IMG/VR virus record: IMGVR_UViG_3300030106_004490
Span: 1 to 20,487 of that record
Strand: one strand, 5' to 3'
DNA from: a virus
Length of the DNA stretch: 20,487 nucleotides
Positions within the stretch are counted from its first letter, which is position 1; the number at the start of each line of letters is the position of its first letter. The position numbers and the translations under genes were made by a program. The notes below the pieces were generated by a model, which ran no database searches, was not told the DNA's origin, and was given only the letters and a program-made list of their open reading frames with translations. Below are positions 5,163 through 13,400 of this stretch, in pieces.

Positions 5163-6761
5163 TTACCGCAGCACACCCCATGTCCCGTGCCGCATCCCAT
5201 CCTTGCCCATCCGCGCAGCGAGCTCATCGAACAACTTTGATTCCTCAACTCGCATGATGTCATCGACAAAAATAACAGCATCGTCTGCTGCCGCTTCCAT
5301 AATGCAGCCGATTCCGGCTTTCCTGTCACCGCGGAACGGGCCGTCGATCAGAATCACGCGATGTTTTTTCGTCGGCTCCCAGTCGTACCAACGATCTGCA
5401 TTCAACGGCGCATAGACTGCCGAACGAAACAACTTCGCCTGCTGTCGGCTTTGTTCAACTGCCGTGTGATGTGCCGCACTTTCGAAGGCTGTTGTCGATG
5501 TGCCACAACCGAATTCGAGCGTGCTGTCATCCGGCTGCACCTCGTCCCGGATCGCCCGCCACAGATCCAACGGCACGCCCCATGAAAGTTTGTGTTTGAG
5601 CACATGCATTCGCAGACGCCCGGCGTCATATCTTGACTCGCCTGTCTCAACGTACCGATCGCGAATATACGCGCCCGGTGTTGTCTCTACGGTATAACCG
5701 GCGAACGGAATCTGCTCCGCTAGCGGCTTGTCGTGATCCGCGCAGCGATAGCAGTTCCGCCGCCCGCTGTTGTCACCGTGTGCGATTGCGGAATGCTTCG
5801 CGATATGAACTACGGGCGACGGATCAACGAACCACATCGAGCGTCCGAGAAGATTGCAGATCTTCCCGACGGCCGTGTCAGCGTTGTTGATGCTCGACGG
5901 ATCTTGTCGCCGTGCCTGAAAGTGCGCCGGCCGTGCGCACTTCTTCCGCGGGCCGACGCCGAGCCACGTTTGGGCGATGTGATGATCAACGACTTTCGCG
6001 AGTGTGTCGCGATCCCACGCGACGGCCAGCGTGCCCCATAAGCTCGTCGTTGTCACTCGCCGCACTCCCGGCCCCCATCGATCCGGATCATTGTGCTTGA
6101 GCTGGTAGTGCTTCGGCGTGTAGAGACTCACGAACGCTGCGTCTTCACGTGGCCAGAGCACACTGTCCGCGAATTCTAGGCTGTCAGGATGAAAGACGGC
6201 GTCATCCTGAACCGTCATCAGCACGTCTGCGTCCGTGTGCTCCAGCAGCCAGCGTGCAGTGTGCAGCCAGTTGTGCCAGCAGCCGCGCTTTGTTTCGTTC
6301 TGCATCACGCGTGCGTTTGTGCGTTCGCTGCCTGGCTCCGCGAATACGATCGGATCGAAGCCAGCAGCGTGCAGGCTGTCGACGCACGCCGTCAGCGTGG
6401 GATCTTTGCGCGGTGCCGTTGTCACGCCGACAGCCCATGTGCGCCGCGTTTCAACGCTGCGAATCTGTGGCACTGCGGCCTGTACTGTTCCGGCTGTAAT
6501 CGCTCGATCCAGCCAGATATTGATGACGCGTTTGGCGGGCTGGCTTCCCAGCTTGAGCGCTACCTTCAGCGCCGGGTTGAGAAGCTGCCGGCCGCGGTTG
6601 TAGATCGTCTCCACCAGTTCATCGCGTTTGAGCGCGATCGTGTCAGCCGTGTGTCCGTTCAGCGAGATCACCGTGCGACGGCACGCCGGGCATTCAATGT
6701 GCCCAACATAACTTTCAATGATCTTTTCGAGTTCCGTCCCGATATTCGAGCGCTGAATCAT
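5163..6761 (-). CDS. Glycosyltransferase-methyltransferase fusion protein
   Basis: The 532 residues appear to hold three parts. Residues 20-90 carry a CPAC pair (C24, C27), possibly a zinc-binding knuckle, and a helical segment. Residues about 107-345 look like a GT-A type glycosyltransferase: TWAVGVTTAPRKDPTL starts the nucleotide-binding strand, and VLMTVQDDAVF (180-190) gives a DxD-like acidic motif. Residues about 390-532 look like a class I methyltransferase: STLEFGCGTSTTA (413-425) is motif I, with LIDGPF and VIFVDDIMR as later strands. It overlaps the upstream gene by ATGA. Encoded after the tail-tip genes, it may modify virion or host-surface glycans. I infer activities from motifs only; either domain may be inactive. 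Confidence 0.65.
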   Translation of the reverse strand: MIQRSNIGTELEKIIESYVGHIECPACRRTVISLNGHTADTIALKRDELVETIYNRGRQLLNPALKVALKLGSQPAKRVINIWLDRAITAGTVQAAVPQIRSVETRRTWAVGVTTAPRKDPTLTACVDSLHAAGFDPIVFAEPGSERTNARVMQNETKRGCWHNWLHTARWLLEHTDADVLMTVQDDAVFHPDSLEFADSVLWPREDAAFVSLYTPKHYQLKHNDPDRWGPGVRRVTTTSLWGTLAVAWDRDTLAKVVDHHIAQTWLGVGPRKKCARPAHFQARRQDPSSINNADTAVGKICNLLGRSMWFVDPSPVVHIAKHSAIAHGDNSGRRNCYRCADHDKPLAEQIPFAGYTVETTPGAYIRDRYVETGESRYDAGRLRMHVLKHKLSWGVPLDLWRAIRDEVQPDDSTLEFGCGTSTTAFESAAHHTAVEQSRQQAKLFRSAVYAPLNADRWYDWEPTKKHRVILIDGPFRGDRKAGIGCIMEAAADDAVIFVDDIMRVEESKLFDELAARMGKDGMRHGTWGVLR

Positions 6762-7219
6762 GCGTCCAAGAGCTCCCAGATGTACGCACGAAAATCGCGA
6801 TCACCGATCGCCCACGTGCCCGCCAGCATTTCATCGATCGGCCCGCGTGCACCGATCAACGTCAGCCCCGCATTTGCGAGCACCGATTGTTGACACATCT
6901 TCCGCATGTCGTTCGTTGGCCGCGAATCCCCGCACTCGTGATACTGGATCACGAGTCCGTCGTATTGCCAATCGTCCGGATTGAACATGCTTTCGCGCGT
7001 CTCGCGTTCGAGTACCTGGCAGCACGTCAGGTGCCACGCGCCGGCTGCGTCTTTGGCCAGATCCGGCATGATGTGTTCGCGATGCCACCATCTTGTCGGG
7101 TGATCCAGCGGAAGGAAGTGCGCCCTCATCACGTCGTCAGTGTGCTGCTCAAAAGCAGGCGCGACGCTTGGCGAGTCCATCGGACAGGTTGTCGACTGGA
7201 TCAGAAATTGGCCACTCAT
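6758..7219 (-). CDS. Hypothetical protein between virion and glycosyltransferase genes
   Basis: This 153-aa protein is not recognised. It is rich in Trp, His and Cys (TRWWHREHIMPDL, HLTCCQVLERE, IQYHECGDSR), suggesting a compact globular, possibly metal-binding fold, and it lacks signal peptide or membrane segments. The ATG at 7219 overlaps the previous stop (ATGA) and has AAGGA upstream. Its own stop overlaps the start of the glycosyltransferase fusion by ATGA. This tight coupling on both sides suggests it works with the fusion enzyme or with the preceding virion protein. Confidence 0.6.
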   Translation of the reverse strand: MSGQFLIQSTTCPMDSPSVAPAFEQHTDDVMRAHFLPLDHPTRWWHREHIMPDLAKDAAGAWHLTCCQVLERETRESMFNPDDWQYDGLVIQYHECGDSRPTNDMRKMCQQSVLANAGLTLIGARGPIDEMLAGTWAIGDRDFRAYIWELLDA

Positions 7220-8505
7220 TCGGCAGATCCTTCTACGCAAATTTCAATCGCGGAAATCTCGAAGGATGTCTCGTTCTTCCGATCTTCCTGCATCACCCAT
7301 TGATTCACGAATTCGTCCCAATCAATGTCGCCAACATTTGCCGGCAAAGTGACACCGCCCGTTACCTCTTCTTCGTACGTCGCGTAGTCTGTTCCTGAGA
7401 CGGTGAACGTGACGCTTCCAGCGTTCTCAGCGTCGCCATCGTCACCGATCGTCACGTCGATCTCCTGATCCGCTGCCTCTGTTGTTCCGAACTGCACAAC
7501 TTTCGCGCGCATCCTCGCCGTCACGCCGGTGATCTGTGTCCAGTTCGTCGGCAGTTCTCCATCGAGCGACATCGCGAAGACTTGGTTGCCGGGATCAGAC
7601 GTACCTGGCCTGATCGCCGTTGCGGCATCGTCCGACGAATCCACCCCCTCGTCGACTGCTTCATGTGACGACAGCCCGGACGTGCTGACGACACCGTTTT
7701 CGTAAACCTGAAACGTGTTTGTGCCGGTTCCGCTTGGAAGGTAGCAGTAGCAATTCTCGGTGCACGCGTCACCGCTGCCAGAACCTGATGCCCCTGATCC
7801 CGATGATCCCGACGCTGACGCGGAACCGCCTGAGCCTGAAAGGCCACCGCTGCCGGAGCCTGAGCCGCGGCCTGACTGCGACGTGCTGCCGATGCTTGTG
7901 CTTCCGCCGCCAGACACAGAACCTGTCGAAATCGTGTAAGACGAACCGGACGGGCCTGACGGTGCTGAGCCTGAGGGTTCCGACGGCTCGGACGGCTCCG
8001 ACGGCTCCGACGGCTCCGACGGCCCTGACGGCCCTGATGACGGATCAGGATCAGATGGCTGACTCGAAGATTCCGACGGCTCAACGGACGGATCTGGCCC
8101 CGGCTCTGATGGCTGTGGTGACGACGCGGACGACGATTCACTGCACTCCGTCGAATCTTCCCAGACGTACGGCCGCCATTCACCATCCACGGATTCGATG
8201 CGCGTCAAATCGCTGGGTGATATCGTCAAATCACATTGCCGATTCGTCACCGTCACGACTACGCCGGTGGCCGAGATTGTCAGGTTCGGATGATCAACAG
8301 CCCAGATTTCGAACTCCGCCGTCGGTGGTGCTGTGTCTGATTCACCCAGTGGCGCTAACTCAGTCTGAAAATACCCTTGATATCTGGTGTCTGTTTGAAG
8401 CCGCCCTTGTTTGAGCGGATCGTGCCCGCGGCTCGTCTTGCGCACCGTGCGGACGGTATCAACCACCTGATCCCGAAACTCGGGCGACATCGTTACGCCG
8501 GCCAT
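7216..8505 (-). CDS. Ser/Pro/Gly-rich virion (tail-tip or adsorption) protein
   Basis: This 429-aa protein has three parts: an N-terminal beta-rich domain (about 1-120), a low-complexity linker (about 121-246, first Ser-Pro-Glu/Asp then Ser-Gly), and a Cys-containing C-terminal beta domain (about 247-429, starting DACTENCYCYLPSG). The C-terminal part resembles the protein at 13397-14020 (DDAATAIRP...WTQITGVTARMRAKV against DDTEYIKNV...FDTATSVTAKVRQL), so a virion domain has probably been reused. Position after the tape measure and the 282-aa protein suggests a tail-tip or fibre-like adsorption protein. It starts at a TAATG junction. The linker is repetitive at DNA level and could vary in length. 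Confidence 0.65.
   Translation of the reverse strand: MAGVTMSPEFRDQVVDTVRTVRKTSRGHDPLKQGRLQTDTRYQGYFQTELAPLGESDTAPPTAEFEIWAVDHPNLTISATGVVVTVTNRQCDLTISPSDLTRIESVDGEWRPYVWEDSTECSESSSASSPQPSEPGPDPSVEPSESSSQPSDPDPSSGPSGPSEPSEPSEPSEPSEPSGSAPSGPSGSSYTISTGSVSGGGSTSIGSTSQSGRGSGSGSGGLSGSGGSASASGSSGSGASGSGSGDACTENCYCYLPSGTGTNTFQVYENGVVSTSGLSSHEAVDEGVDSSDDAATAIRPGTSDPGNQVFAMSLDGELPTNWTQITGVTARMRAKVVQFGTTEAADQEIDVTIGDDGDAENAGSVTFTVSGTDYATYEEEVTGGVTLPANVGDIDWDEFVNQWVMQEDRKNETSFEISAIEICVEGSAE
7973..8035 (-). repeat. Tandem 9-bp repeat encoding Pro-Ser-Glu units
   Basis: About seven consecutive 9-mers close to GACGGCTCC (plus strand), with exact copies at 7991, 8000 and 8009 and near copies on both sides. 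They encode repeated PSE/PSG triplets in the linker of the tail-tip protein. The unit is a multiple of three, so expansion or contraction keeps the frame. Confidence 0.8.
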
Positions 8506-9353
8506 TACGTAATTCCCGGCAAAAATGAAAACGACGTTTCGCCGTAGATTTTATAGGATCCGAACACAGCAGTTGTCGGGCCGGGGTTTGTTACCACCCC
8601 GCCGGAACCGTTCAACAGCGCCGGGTTCGTTACCGGCGTCGTATCTTTGTTGCGAATTATTCTGAAATCACCACTTGAGTCTCTCGCACGAAAGCCACAA
8701 TCGAGCGGCTGGTACAGCCACGTGTGCGGATTCACTTCGATGCTGTAGGACGCCTCGACGTATGCGATGGTGCCCTGCAACTTCGCCTCAGAAATCGACA
8801 CGCCCGCCAGTTTTCCACAGCGGGCCGGAATGGACACGCCATCAATCGTTATTGCGGTTGAGTTGATATAGTCCATCGCATTGAGCAGCGTTCCGTAGCT
8901 CGTCAGATTCGCCGTGATGTTTGCCGTGAATCGTGTCTCCGATCGCGTTGGCACCTGATCGAAGAAGTCGCCAGCACTGTTCACGATCGCAACGGGCGAG
9001 CTTTCAACCGTCACCCAGATCGGCACCTCTACCGTTGAGCTGCTCCACGAAACACGCGGCCCTGCTAAAGTTGGCGTCGCGTTTGTTTCGCGTTCGCTGG
9101 TATATTTTGCCGTCACTGTCCAGCCGTTGGGCGGCTCGTCCGCGTCAACGTTCAGTGCATAGCAGTAGGCGGATGAATCTTCCGGCCATGTGCCTCCGAG
9201 CACTGGCAGCCCTGTCGCGGAACCGACAGCGTACGGGCCTTCTGTGCTCGGGCTTGTCGTCGTCACTCTCCACGCGTATTCGTACGTGCGAATGCCACGA
9301 TCGTTCGAGGCTTTGTGGCTGCCCGGAATCACTCCTACCGCTGTGACTGTCAT
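8505..9353 (-). CDS. Tail-tip structural protein, distal-tail-like by position
   Basis: This 282-aa protein is rich in Ser, Thr and beta-prone segments (STVEVPIWVTVES, TRFTANITANLTSYG, GTIAYVEASYSIEVNPHTW), with no signal peptide. It is joined to the tape-measure gene and to the next gene by TAATG overlaps. In siphophages the gene after the tape measure usually encodes the distal tail or baseplate hub component, and this is the best positional guess. I do not recognise a specific family signature. Confidence 0.6.
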   Translation of the reverse strand: MTVTAVGVIPGSHKASNDRGIRTYEYAWRVTTTSPSTEGPYAVGSATGLPVLGGTWPEDSSAYCYALNVDADEPPNGWTVTAKYTSERETNATPTLAGPRVSWSSSTVEVPIWVTVESSPVAIVNSAGDFFDQVPTRSETRFTANITANLTSYGTLLNAMDYINSTAITIDGVSIPARCGKLAGVSISEAKLQGTIAYVEASYSIEVNPHTWLYQPLDCGFRARDSSGDFRIIRNKDTTPVTNPALLNGSGGVVTNPGPTTAVFGSYKIYGETSFSFLPGIT

Positions 9354-11566
9354 TACGCTACCGCCCCCTGAACCGCTGATTCTTCGCGTTGTTTTTGCAA
9401 CGTCAGTTGGATCTTCGCCAGCATCTTGTTCGTAACTTTTTGCTGTGCGATCATCGGCGTTTGCTTGCTCGCGTTCAGAATCGTTTCTGCTGCCTTCGCA
9501 CTGCCGAACGTGCCACCGTCTGCACGTCGTTTGCCGGCCTTTTCGTCCTCTTTCGCGATCTTTAAAGCCTGCTTGTTTATCTCGTCATCTGAAAGCTGTG
9601 GGCCTGCCACCTCATTCGGCTTGTCGACTTTCACCTTTGGTTCTTTGAGAACAACTTCTTTAACTTCAGGTGCCTTCGGTGCCTTCGGTGCTGCTGCTGC
9701 TTTCGGTGCTTCCCCAATACTTGTACTCGGCAAGCCCGCCTCAGCCTGCATCCGGTTAAGCTCTTCGAGCGGTTCCGTGACGTTCCGCCTGTAAGAATCT
9801 CCAATTGCCTTGGATGACTTCTCAGCGTTCGCTGACAGCGTCTTTTCGAGTGCTGTCATTTCGCGTTCCGCGATGTCCGGGAACTTCTTTGTCTCCGCAA
9901 TGAACCCGTCCGTCAGCCCTTTCCATTCGAAGTCGAACGAATCGGAATCGCCGCTGATCCAATCCCATAATGCTGTCCAGGCATTTTTCAGGTTCGTCAG
10001 CATGTTTGAGAAAACTGTCCACGCGAAGTTCACACCGTCCTTGAACAGGTTTCCGATGTTGTCCCACAGCCAGGCAGCTGCCGCTGGCAGCACAACCGTC
10101 AGCATGTGCTTGATGTCTTCGAATGACGACACGAAAAACAACGCAATTGAGTTCGCCGTGTAGCTGGCGATGTCTCCGAAGTTTTCGAACGCAACCGTCG
10201 CAATCCCAACCGCGAACGTGATCGCTTGCGCGATTGCATTTCGCACGACGGTAAACGCATCTTTGATGAAGTTCGTCACCGTGGAAACAGTCGAGCCAAC
10301 GCTGCTGAATGCTTCGTTCAGGTAGCCCGTCACGTCACCCATTCCGATCAGCGATGCCCCGGCCTGTACGATGCTAATCACCCAGCCTTTGAGCATTGTT
10401 GCCGCGTCAGAAATAAAGCCAGCCACCGCCGAAAATGCATCGATCATTGGCGGCCCAACTTCCGAGATGATTGCTGCGCCCGTCTGAATCACCAGAGCGT
10501 GAAATCCGCCGAGAATTTCGCCCGCCTTTTGCAGATACGGGACGAAACTGTTAATCGCCGACACGGCCATTTCACCGAACGCCGCAAAGTTTGTCGCCAG
10601 CCCATCGACGCCACCGCTGAAGGATATGACGCCACCTGCGGCACTGCTGAACCCGGCCATGAATGTGCTGTGGAAGCTCGTCACAACGCTTATCAACGCA
10701 GAGAATACAGCAGCCCCGATATCTTTCAGCGTCGTGAACACGGGCGCGACTTGACTGATCGCATTTGTCACGATTGCGGCGATACCTTCCATTCCGCCCA
10801 TTCGCGAAATGATGCCGTTTACGGCCCCAATAATTGCCGGCGCTATCTTCCCGAGAACTGTGATGCCGATCTGGCCGAACACTTCGCCGAGATCACCCAC
10901 GGCGTTTTTGAGTTGCGTCCACGGATCAGCCATCGCTGCGGCTGCTCCACCAAACTCGCTTTGAAGCTCTGACAGAATAATTTTTTGCGCGCCCAGCAGA
11001 TCACCTGATTCCTGTAACGCTTTGATCTGCTGCTTCTGCGCTTCCGTGAATGAAACCCCTGAGCGGCTCAGTGCGCTCAATCCCTTTGCTGGATCATTTA
11101 ACGCCTTCCCCAACTGAATCACAGAGCCTTTCAAATCCGTCCCCAGAACCGCGGACATATCCTGCGCGATTGCCAGCGTGTCCTTGAAGGCACCGCCTTT
11201 GATTTCCTTAAACGTTGCGAGCATTGCCGCAGCATTGATCGTCGCTTCGTCGCCGAAGTTTGTCATGCTTTGCAATTCGCCCGCATACGCCTTTATCTGT
11301 TCGGCTGTTAATCCTGCAGCACCGCCCGTTGACGCGAGCACGGCTTGCAGTTTTTGCTCGGCTTGTATCTGCGTCCGTGCTGACTCGATCGCACCACCAA
11401 CAGCACGGGCTGACAAATAACCTGCCGCCAGTGCTCCGACGCCAGCCACCGCACGCTTTGCACTCTGACTGAATTTCTTCAGTCGGTTTTCTGCATCACC
11501 AATACCTTTGCGGAACTTTCCTGAGTTCGCAGACAAATTGACGGCAAGTGTTCCGAGACTAGCCAT
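9353..11566 (-). CDS. Tail tape measure protein
   Basis: This 737-aa protein is long, Ala-rich and helical. It has the tape-measure motif GKALNDPAKGLSALSRSGVS (residues 153-172) followed by FTEAQKQQIKAL, a basic helical N-terminus and several long hydrophobic segments between about 220 and 560. Tape measures set tail length and are threaded through the tail tube. At about 0.15 nm per residue, a rule of thumb for siphophages, the tail would be near 110 nm. It starts eight bases before the end of the frameshifted chaperone reading frame, the normal position. The C-terminal part has an Ala/Pro/Lys-rich linker (PKAAAAPKAPKAPEV) before a final helix. Confidence 0.9.
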   Translation of the reverse strand: MASLGTLAVNLSANSGKFRKGIGDAENRLKKFSQSAKRAVAGVGALAAGYLSARAVGGAIESARTQIQAEQKLQAVLASTGGAAGLTAEQIKAYAGELQSMTNFGDEATINAAAMLATFKEIKGGAFKDTLAIAQDMSAVLGTDLKGSVIQLGKALNDPAKGLSALSRSGVSFTEAQKQQIKALQESGDLLGAQKIILSELQSEFGGAAAAMADPWTQLKNAVGDLGEVFGQIGITVLGKIAPAIIGAVNGIISRMGGMEGIAAIVTNAISQVAPVFTTLKDIGAAVFSALISVVTSFHSTFMAGFSSAAGGVISFSGGVDGLATNFAAFGEMAVSAINSFVPYLQKAGEILGGFHALVIQTGAAIISEVGPPMIDAFSAVAGFISDAATMLKGWVISIVQAGASLIGMGDVTGYLNEAFSSVGSTVSTVTNFIKDAFTVVRNAIAQAITFAVGIATVAFENFGDIASYTANSIALFFVSSFEDIKHMLTVVLPAAAAWLWDNIGNLFKDGVNFAWTVFSNMLTNLKNAWTALWDWISGDSDSFDFEWKGLTDGFIAETKKFPDIAEREMTALEKTLSANAEKSSKAIGDSYRRNVTEPLEELNRMQAEAGLPSTSIGEAPKAAAAPKAPKAPEVKEVVLKEPKVKVDKPNEVAGPQLSDDEINKQALKIAKEDEKAGKRRADGGTFGSAKAAETILNASKQTPMIAQQKVTNKMLAKIQLTLQKQREESAVQGAVA

Positions 11567-11864
11567 GTTGTTGCACTGCCTTTTGGTACTGGTTCTTCAG
11601 TGACTTGTAAACGTCTGCACCGCTGCCGTCATCGTCCGGTTTACTCCACGGCATTGTGATTGCTCGCAAGTCGTCAGCGTTGTCGAATTTCATGCCGATA
11701 TAGTTTGCGATCATGAACGCGATGAACCCCAGCATTTTGTCGGCGTGTCCCAGCATTCCGATCTCATCTGCTGCCATCCATCTTTGAAATGTTGCTTCGT
11801 CGATCGAGTCGGAAACCTCATCGATATTCGGCGATCCGGCCAGCATCGCCAGCCGGAGGCTCAA
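11559..11864 (-). CDS. Tail assembly chaperone T region, expressed by -1 frameshift
   Basis: This frame has only a TTG (11864) at its 5' end and no ribosome site of its own, but it is open back to the slippery heptamer at 11894-11888 in the upstream gene. Frameshifting there would give a 227-aa G-T fusion: 118 residues of the G protein plus 109 from this frame. The sequence (FQRWMAADEIGMLGHADKML, KFDNADDLRAITMPW) is that of small helical chaperones found just before tape-measure genes. In lambda the T part recruits tail-tube protein to the tape measure. It overlaps the tape-measure start by eight bases. Confidence 0.75.
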   Translation of the reverse strand: MSLRLAMLAGSPNIDEVSDSIDEATFQRWMAADEIGMLGHADKMLGFIAFMIANYIGMKFDNADDLRAITMPWSKPDDDGSGADVYKSLKNQYQKAVQQHG

Positions 11865-12241
11865 CTGCTCTCGTCGATCGTTTCGGAGTTTTTTACGATG
11901 TCTTCCATATCATCTGTACTCATGCCGCACGCAATCTGTGCAGCGTTTACAAGCCGCTCAACAATATCGGCCCGCTGCTTCCCAATCGCTTCGATGTCTG
12001 CTTCCGTCAGTAGTTGCTGCCCATCTGCATTGCACACGCAGGCAACCAGCATCCGCTGCCGAATCTCATTCATCTTACGCTCATTCGTGTCACCTTTGCG
12101 GGTGCGGAACTGTCGCTCGAATCGCGATCTCTCCGTAACTGTCATTCCTTTGATCCAGATGGAGCCGCCGAGCTCTGGAATCTTGAATTCCACGAGATCA
12201 ACGGGCACTGGCGTCAGGAATGCTGCCTTGTCGAGAGTCAT
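11861..12241 (-). CDS. Tail assembly chaperone, lambda gpG-like by position
   Basis: This 126-aa protein begins MTLDKAAFLTPVPVDLVEFK, contains a beta-like segment (GSIWIKGMTVTERSRFE) and then helices. It fits the tail assembly chaperones (gpG analogues) that coat the tape measure during tail building. It ends ten codons after the heptamer A AAA AAC, read in zero frame as GTA AAA AAC, the signal for -1 slippage into the T frame. Its ATG overlaps the stop of the preceding gene by ATGA. Both the short product and the fusion are expected. Confidence 0.8.
   Translation of the reverse strand: MTLDKAAFLTPVPVDLVEFKIPELGGSIWIKGMTVTERSRFERQFRTRKGDTNERKMNEIRQRMLVACVCNADGQQLLTEADIEAIGKQRADIVERLVNAAQIACGMSTDDMEDIVKNSETIDESS
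11888..11894 (-). promoter_or_regulatory. Programmed -1 frameshift slippery site
   Basis: On the minus strand A AAA AAC occupies 11894-11888 in the exact zero-frame phase (codons AAA at 11893 and AAC at 11890). This is one of the most efficient -1 slippery heptamers. The -1 frame is open from here to the T stop at 11559. A possible downstream stimulator is the perfect TCCGGC/GCCGGA stem at 11857-11852 and 11840-11835, about 30 nt away, which is farther than usual. Confidence 0.8.
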
Positions 12242-12552
12242 TCGTCATCGTCCTCATCGTATGCATCCGCCTCGAGTTCCTCCTTGAATTCTTGCTGCTC
12301 GCGGATCACGCGTTCGTGGTAAAACCGATGCTCTGCTTGCCTCGGAGTTGGTGGGTTTTCTTCACACTTCTTTCGGCACTCGTCGTCCGCAGCCTCTGCG
12401 AAGCCGCCGTTCACGAGCGTCCAGGCATCTGGCCAGTCGTACTCTGTACCGGCCGGAAGCCACGGCCGCCCATCCCGAAGTTCGATCAACTCCGGATGTT
12501 TTTTCGCGAACGATCTCGCGGCTTCCATATCGATCAACAGCTTAATTCGCAT
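12238..12552 (-). CDS. Small acidic tail-module protein, unknown
   Basis: This 104-aa protein has a charged N-terminal half (MRIKLLIDMEAARSFAKKHP, LRDGRPWLPAGTEYDWPDAW) and a long acidic helix ending in EELEADAYDEDDDE. It is not recognised. It lies between tail tube and tail chaperone, overlapping the chaperone start by ATGA, and starts ten bases after the tail-tube stop behind a G-rich ribosome site. It may be a tail assembly cofactor; this is positional inference. Confidence 0.6.
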   Translation of the reverse strand: MRIKLLIDMEAARSFAKKHPELIELRDGRPWLPAGTEYDWPDAWTLVNGGFAEAADDECRKKCEENPPTPRQAEHRFYHERVIREQQEFKEELEADAYDEDDDE

Positions 12553-12561
12553 TACCGCCCC

Positions 12562-12972
12562 CTACGCAAAAGTCGGAGCACCGGTGCACTTGGCTTCCAT
12601 CGAAACTTTGACGCCTTCTTCGCCCGCCGCGCTGACTTCGTAGCTGACTGACGCCGCATCGAAATCGATTGTGCTTGAATCGGCGAACGTCACTTGCATG
12701 GGAACATCATCAAGCGTCGATGCTGTGATCGCCGTCTGGACAATGTCCTGCCCTGCATCAGTGGAATCGTAGAAACACGAGATGGAAGCCGAGCCGGGTT
12801 CAGCGTGGCCTGATTGCTTGTACGTTTTGAAGTTGTCTGTTTGATCGATTGTGGTGGCGTCATACGTGACAGCCCCCTCGATACTCAGACTAAAGTCTGT
12901 GCATTGGCCGATAGCTGTCAGCGAACTGCTGCCGGCCTTGACGACAGTACCTTTGACGGGAACGAAAGCCAT
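12562..12972 (-). CDS. Major tail tube protein
   Basis: This 136-aa beta-rich protein has SLTAIGQCTDFSLSIEGAVT, SGHAEPGSASISCFYDSTD and VSYEVSAAGEEGVKVSMEAK, the alternating strands of the siphophage tail-tube fold. Ring-forming copies of this protein build the tail tube. Length and place, directly after the DUF3168-like tail terminator and before the chaperones, fit. The start has AAGGAG at seven bases, one of the best ribosome sites in the window, as expected for an abundant protein. Confidence 0.8.
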   Translation of the reverse strand: MAFVPVKGTVVKAGSSSLTAIGQCTDFSLSIEGAVTYDATTIDQTDNFKTYKQSGHAEPGSASISCFYDSTDAGQDIVQTAITASTLDDVPMQVTFADSSTIDFDAASVSYEVSAAGEEGVKVSMEAKCTGAPTFA

Positions 12973-12983
12973 TTTTGATCTCC

Positions 12984-13400
12984 TTATGAGGGTTCGTATT
13001 GAATGACGACTTCAGTCGTCGCTGTGTAAGTTCCAACCTGATCACCGCTCTGCGGCGACTCATACGCACACGATTCCGCCAACACGCTCACTGAATGAAT
13101 CGTGTCGCCGTTCACTGTGCCTGTGTAGTTCGTTAAAGCGTTACGGACTGCACCGGCGATGCCTTCCGCTGTCACTGAGCGTTGTGCAACGCAGTCAATG
13201 TCATACTCAAGAATCCGGGAGCCTGTCGTGCCGTCCAGCACTTGAATCTCGTCCGTGTCTGTCAGCGTTATCACGATGAACGGCAGCGTGAATGCCTGCG
13301 GTGCATGTCCCACGTTCACACGCGAACCGACGAGAGACGTGATTGTTGCGTCCGCCGTCAGAATCGTGATCAAATTGTCGGAACTCCGCGAAACTGTCAC
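12984..13400 (-). CDS. Tail terminator/completion protein (DUF3168-like)
   Basis: This 138-aa protein contains DNLITILTADATITSLVGSRV at its start and the strands LPFIVITLTDTDEI and LEYDIDCVAQRSVTAEGIAGA, the layout of the DUF3168/gpU-like tail-terminator family that caps the tube and joins it to the head. The start is GTG at 13400, with GGGAG upstream, overlapping the previous stop as GTGA. No ATG is available nearby. Confidence 0.75.
   Translation of the reverse strand: MTVSRSSDNLITILTADATITSLVGSRVNVGHAPQAFTLPFIVITLTDTDEIQVLDGTTGSRILEYDIDCVAQRSVTAEGIAGAVRNALTNYTGTVNGDTIHSVSVLAESCAYESPQSGDQVGTYTATTEVVIQYEPS

Noticed and set aside
6189-6893. 234-aa plus-strand open frame opposite the glycosyltransferase gene
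   Set aside because: Shadow; the minus-strand frame has ordered domain motifs and ATGA junctions with its neighbour.
10226-10972. 248-aa plus-strand open frame opposite the tape measure gene
   Set aside because: Antisense shadow of a well-supported tape measure; composition (Cys/His/Arg-rich) is not protein-like.
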